Assembly: GCF_011392115.1 (NCBI RefSeq)
Contig: NZ_JAAJBT010000003.1
Coordinates: 124,001-188,000 of the forward strand
DNA length: 64,000 nt
From: Flavobacterium difficile
Lineage (GTDB): Bacteria; Bacteroidota; Bacteroidia; Flavobacteriales; Flavobacteriaceae
Reading direction: 5' to 3'
The position numbers and the translations under genes are program-made. Below, piece by piece: positions 60,986-64,000 of this stretch. A model generated the notes under the pieces. The model saw only the letters and a program-made list of their open reading frames with translations. It searched no databases and was not told the DNA's origin. Every line of letters starts with the position of its first letter. The first letter of the stretch is position 1.

Positions 60986-61028
60986 TGTTATTAGTAGCAA
61001 ATAACAAAAAATAAAAAAAGCCAAATAT

Positions 61029-63086
61029 ATGGAGAGCAACAACGAATTTGGAAACATTACTTTTGATTTACCAAAAAATCAATCAAACGTAATAAAAGTT
61101 ATTGGAGTTGGAGGCGGCGGAAGCAATGCCATCAACCACATGTTTAGACAAGGAATTATTGGAGTAGATTTCGTGGTTTGTAATACTGATTCTCAGGCCT
61201 TGCAAACTAGCCCTGTGCCAAATAAAATTCAGTTAGGTGTGAATTTAACGGAAGGTTTAGGAGCAGGAGCAAAACCAGAAATCGGACAACAAGCGGCTTT
61301 AGAAAGTATTGAGGAGATTGAAAAAATGTTGGATGCCAACACTAAAATGGTCTTTATTACTGCCGGAATGGGTGGTGGTACAGGAACAGGTGCTGCGCCA
61401 GTAATTGCTCAATTAGCTAAAGAAAGAGGAATTTTAACGGTTGGTATTGTTACGATTCCATTCCAGTTCGAAGGTAAAAATCGTTCTGAACAAGCTATGG
61501 AAGGTGTGGAAAGATTAAGAAAACAAGTAGATTCTTTAATTGTTATCAATAATAATAAATTAAGAGAAGTATACGGAAATCTTGGTTTCAAAGCAGGTTT
61601 CTCTAAGGCCGATGAAGTATTAGCTACAGCTTCAAAAGGTATTGCGGAAGTGATTACCAATCACTTAACCATGAATATCGACCTTAAAGACGCGAAAACA
61701 GTATTAAGTGATAGTGGAACAGCTATTATGGGATCTTATGTTGCTTCAGGTTCGGATAGAGCTAAAATTGCTATTCAATCTGCATTAGATTCTCCATTAT
61801 TAAATGATAATAAAATTACAGGTGCCAAAAACGTATTGTTGCTTATCACGTTTGGTTCTGATGAAATTACTATCGATGAAATTAGTGAAATTAACGAATA
61901 TATTCAAAATGAAGCAGGCCATAACGCCAACATCATTATGGGTATCGGTGAAGATGAAAAATTAGAAGATTCTATTTCAGTTACTGTTATTGCTACTGGT
62001 TTTAACATCGAACAACAAAAAGAAATTATCAATGCAGAACCTCAAAAAATCATTCATTCTTTAGACGGTGAGCAAAAATTACAACATAATTTAACGCCAA
62101 ATGCAGTGTCAACTCCAGTTGTTTCTGTAAATGAGCCTATTGCCAATAACGTAACTTTTGAAGTAGAAACACCAAAGGAAGTAACGACTGAAACAGCGCA
62201 AAAAATTGTTTTTGAATTAAATGATTTCGAAGTGGAACAACCACAAACAGTTCAAGCACATGTTTCAGATTTAATTCCAACATCTGATTATATTAAAAAT
62301 TTAGATGTGTTTTTTGAAAACGTTTCTGCAGAATTTCAACAACCAGTTGCAGTAGTAGAACAACCTGCTTTTAAAGTAGAAATTCCAGTACAAACGATTC
62401 AAAACATTGAACCAGTGGCACAAGTTGCTCCACCAGTTCAAGAATTTGAAATCATTTCTAATTCAGTTAGAGAAATTGAAGTTATTGAACCAGAATTTGT
62501 AGTAGCAAATGATGATTTCAACTTTTCGTTAGATTTATTCGAAACGAAAGCGGAAAGCAAACAAAATACAATTGTTTTTGAATTAAGCGAAGAAACAAAA
62601 GACATCAAAGTTAACGAAGCCGTTCAGTTTTTCCCTGTGACAGAATTAAGTCAAGAAGGCATTATTAAATATACTTTGGAAGAAGAAATTGAAGAAACTT
62701 TTGAACCAGCTGCTACGATTCAATTTGCTGCAGAACCAATAGATGAAGAAATTAATTTTACCGTAAAACAAACAGTTACAGCAGAAGAAACTTCTGAAAA
62801 TAACTTTAGTTTTGACGCTGCTTCACCAGTTGAAATGTCTATTGAAGAAATTTTAAGAGCTAGAGCAGAAGAAAGAAAAAACAAATTAAAAAGTTTCAAT
62901 CACAAGTTCAATAATCCAAGCAGAATTGACGATTTGGAAAAAGAACCAGCTTTTCGTCGCCAAGGATTAGATGTAACGAGTATGCCTAACCAAAATAATC
63001 AATCGCGCCTGTCATTAGGAATCGATAGTAACGACGACATTCAATTGCGTTCTAACAATTCTTTTTTACACGACAACGTAGATTAA
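61029..63086 (+). CDS. ftsZ: Cell division tubulin FtsZ with very long C-terminal linker
   Basis: A 685-residue GTPase that forms the Z-ring. The core (about 15-335) has [10 protein letters not shown], the tubulin signature GGGTGTG (115-121) and the T7 synergy-loop region [22 protein letters not shown]. Beyond the core is a ~260-residue acidic, Val-, Gln- and Glu-rich linker (about 335-600), then a helical segment with [19 protein letters not shown] and a conserved tail ([39 protein letters not shown]). E. coli FtsZ has 383 residues, so the extra is mostly linker. It is the last gene of the dcw cluster and is followed by a terminator. Confidence 0.96.
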   Translation: MESNNEFGNITFDLPKNQSNVIKVIGVGGGGSNAINHMFRQGIIGVDFVVCNTDSQALQTSPVPNKIQLGVNLTEGLGAGAKPEIGQQAALESIEEIEKMLDANTKMVFITAGMGGGTGTGAAPVIAQLAKERGILTVGIVTIPFQFEGKNRSEQAMEGVERLRKQVDSLIVINNNKLREVYGNLGFKAGFSKADEVLATASKGIAEVITNHLTMNIDLKDAKTVLSDSGTAIMGSYVASGSDRAKIAIQSALDSPLLNDNKITGAKNVLLLITFGSDEITIDEISEINEYIQNEAGHNANIIMGIGEDEKLEDSISVTVIATGFNIEQQKEIINAEPQKIIHSLDGEQKLQHNLTPNAVSTPVVSVNEPIANNVTFEVETPKEVTTETAQKIVFELNDFEVEQPQTVQAHVSDLIPTSDYIKNLDVFFENVSAEFQQPVAVVEQPAFKVEIPVQTIQNIEPVAQVAPPVQEFEIISNSVREIEVIEPEFVVANDDFNFSLDLFETKAESKQNTIVFELSEETKDIKVNEAVQFFPVTELSQEGIIKYTLEEEIEETFEPAATIQFAAEPIDEEINFTVKQTVTAEETSENNFSFDAASPVEMSIEEILRARAEERKNKLKSFNHKFNNPSRIDDLEKEPAFRRQGLDVTSMPNQNNQSRLSLGIDSNDDIQLRSNNSFLHDNVD

Positions 63087-63111
63087 AATAAAATAAATTA
63101 ACCAATACTTT

Positions 63112-63147
63112 AAATCCCGGCATGTAACTAACAAGTCGGGATTTTTT
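63112..63147 (+). terminator. Terminator at the end of the dcw cluster
   Basis: AAATCCCG/CGGGATTT arms (63112-63119, 63137-63144) with a T6 run, 25 bp after ftsZ. Confidence 0.85.
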
Positions 63148-63288
63148 GTTACTTTAGTAAAAAAATAGCATATGTTTTTAATACTAATTACTTTTACAAG
63201 ATTAATTTCCGTACAAATAAATATATTAGTTTTGCGTTACTTATTGGTGTTTTGTATTTAATTTTTAAATAGATCTTCAAAAAATAAT

Positions 63289-63423
63289 ATGGAAAAAATT
63301 ATGGAAAATTTCAGTTTTGGATTGTTCTTTTTTCAAACACTTTTGTTTGTTTTGTTAATTGCAATTCTATATTTTATTGTTAAGTTATATAAAAAAACCA
63401 TGAAGTATTTAGATAGAAAGTAA
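63289..63423 (+). CDS. Small membrane protein, 44 residues
   Basis: A short frame: MEKIMENFSFG, then one hydrophobic helix (about residues 11-31; LFFFQTLLFVLLIAILYFIV), then a basic tail (KLYKKTMKYLDRK). A second ATG at codon 5 could also start it. The layout (short N-terminus, one span, positive-inside tail) is that of a real small membrane protein, and it is flanked by a terminator on each side (63112-63147, 63448-63480), making it a monocistronic unit. Similar 40-45-residue proteins are seen in other flavobacteria from memory. Function unknown. Confidence 0.6.
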   Translation: MEKIMENFSFGLFFFQTLLFVLLIAILYFIVKLYKKTMKYLDRK

Positions 63424-63447
63424 ATTCTAAATCTATTAAACTTATAT

Positions 63448-63480
63448 TCCCGACTTGTTATAAACGAATCGGGATTTTTT
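63448..63480 (+). terminator. Terminator after the small membrane protein gene
   Basis: TCCCGA/TCGGGA stem (63448-63453, 63469-63474) with a T6 run. Confidence 0.75.
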
Positions 63481-63499
63481 ATTACTTTTGTTTCGAATT

Positions 63500-63586
63500 T
63501 TTTAGCACCTGTTCCAGCTATCCGCTATATTCCCGAAGAAAAATCGGGAGATGCCGCTGCTATCTGGGGTGAAGCCTGAATTTCAA
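63500..63586 (+). repeat. Dispersed intergenic element, copy 2 (conserved flanks, TCCCGA hairpin)
   Basis: TAGCACCTGTTCCAGCTATC, CGCTATAT, a TCCCGA/TCGGGA hairpin (63531-63536, 63544-63549), then GATGCCGCTGCTATCTGGGG. The outer parts align with copy 1 (29234-29333, opposite strand) while the central hairpin differs. It lies in the gap before yqeY, in the direction of transcription. Confidence 0.7.
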
Positions 63587-63622
63587 ATCACATTACATTA
63601 ATAAATACTAAAATTAAAATAT

Positions 63623-64000
63623 ATGAGTTTATCTACACAAATTATGGATACGATGAAAGAAGCTATGAAGGCCAAAGATACTGTGGCTTTGGAAGCTTTA
63701 CGTGCCATTAAATCGGAGTTGTTACTTGCGCAAACCGCTTCAGGTTCAAAAGAAGAAATATCAGAAGCAGACGAGATAAAAATTTTACAAAAATTAGTAA
63801 AAATGCGTAAAGACAGTGCTGAAATTTTCACCACTCAAAACCGTCCAGATTTAGCAGAACCAGAATTAGCACAAATCGCCGTTATCGAAAAATTCTTACC
63901 AGCACAATTATCTGAAGCTGAAGTAGAAGCTATCGTAGCTAAAATTATTGCAGAAACAGGTGCATCTGGAATCGCTTCAATGGGAAAAGTAATGGGCTTA
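63623..64000 (+). CDS. GatB/YqeY domain protein, partial (3' end outside window)
   Basis: The first 126 residues of a YqeY-type protein (MSLSTQIMDTMKEAMKAKD). It has the family phrases LEALRAIKSELL and KFLPAQLSEAEVEAIV, then ETGASGIASMGKVMG. YqeY domains resemble the tRNA-binding tail of GatB; the role in bacteria lacking that context is not settled. Usual length is ~150 residues, so only ~20 residues are missing. Confidence 0.92.
   Translation, partial: MSLSTQIMDTMKEAMKAKDTVALEALRAIKSELLLAQTASGSKEEISEADEIKILQKLVKMRKDSAEIFTTQNRPDLAEPELAQIAVIEKFLPAQLSEAEVEAIVAKIIAETGASGIASMGKVMGL

Noticed and set aside
1..64000. Prophage, integrative element, defence island or biosynthetic cluster
   Set aside because: I looked for integrases, transposases, restriction, toxin and synthetase genes and att-like repeats beside the tRNA genes and saw none. 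The gene content is core chromosomal.

Overview
This window looks like a chromosomal segment of a gliding member of the Flavobacteriaceae, most likely a Flavobacterium. The sequence is AT-rich. It encodes the gliding proteins GldB and GldC and a type IX secretion Plug-type protein. Several genes are preceded by the Bacteroidota -7 element TANNTTTG rather than a Shine-Dalgarno site, and TTG, GTG and possibly ATT starts are used. I see no prophage, insertion sequence, CRISPR array, rRNA or recognisable defence island. Most of the window is conserved chromosomal backbone.

Layout. Positions 1-8900 hold a partial FolK-deoxynucleoside kinase fusion (-), sppA (+), an AsmA-like protein (+), pruA (-), apaG (-) and the T9SS Plug-like protein (-). 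Positions 9090-13664 hold an M16 protease (+), a methyltransferase (-) and map (-). Positions 13737-20178 are one very tight minus-strand operon: LRR protein, TerC, TetR, a transporter-like ABC protein with a degenerate ATPase domain, HlyD adaptor, TolC-like outer-membrane protein. Positions 20317-25421 hold gldC and gldB (-), nadE and a LuxR-type response regulator (+), and a dnaG (-) that lacks the zinc-finger ligands. Positions 25580-28155 are an ECF sigma operon with three tandem ECF-type promoters. Positions 28198-37430 hold a polyprenyl synthetase, rlmN, an O-methyltransferase, a PAP2 phosphatase, tatA, an M1 aminopeptidase, a DUF6702-like protein with two paralogous regulatory-domain proteins, and pepE. 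Two identical tRNA-Gly genes follow. Positions 37765-46698 hold a GNAT protein, two convergent L,D-transpeptidases, a DUF5916 outer-membrane protein, gpmI, engB and an alpha/beta hydrolase.

From 47027 to 63086 runs a nearly complete division and cell wall (dcw) cluster, all on the plus strand: mraZ, rsmH, ftsL, ftsI (with PASTA), murE, mraY, murD, ftsW, murG, murC, ftsQ, ftsA, ftsZ. It begins behind a promoter with three GTGGT boxes at 10-bp spacing, the expected MraZ operator. Together these genes make UDP-MurNAc-peptide precursors, lipid I and II, the septal synthase and the Z-ring; murB, murF and ddl are absent here. A 44-residue membrane protein and a partial yqeY follow.

The most interesting signals are: the triple ECF promoter; the paralog pair with ATT and TTG starts; the ABC protein with lost catalytic motifs; the zinc-less primase; the MraZ operator; a dispersed intergenic element with conserved flanks and a variable central hairpin (two copies); and short-period (7- and 8-bp) repeats in several intergenic gaps.
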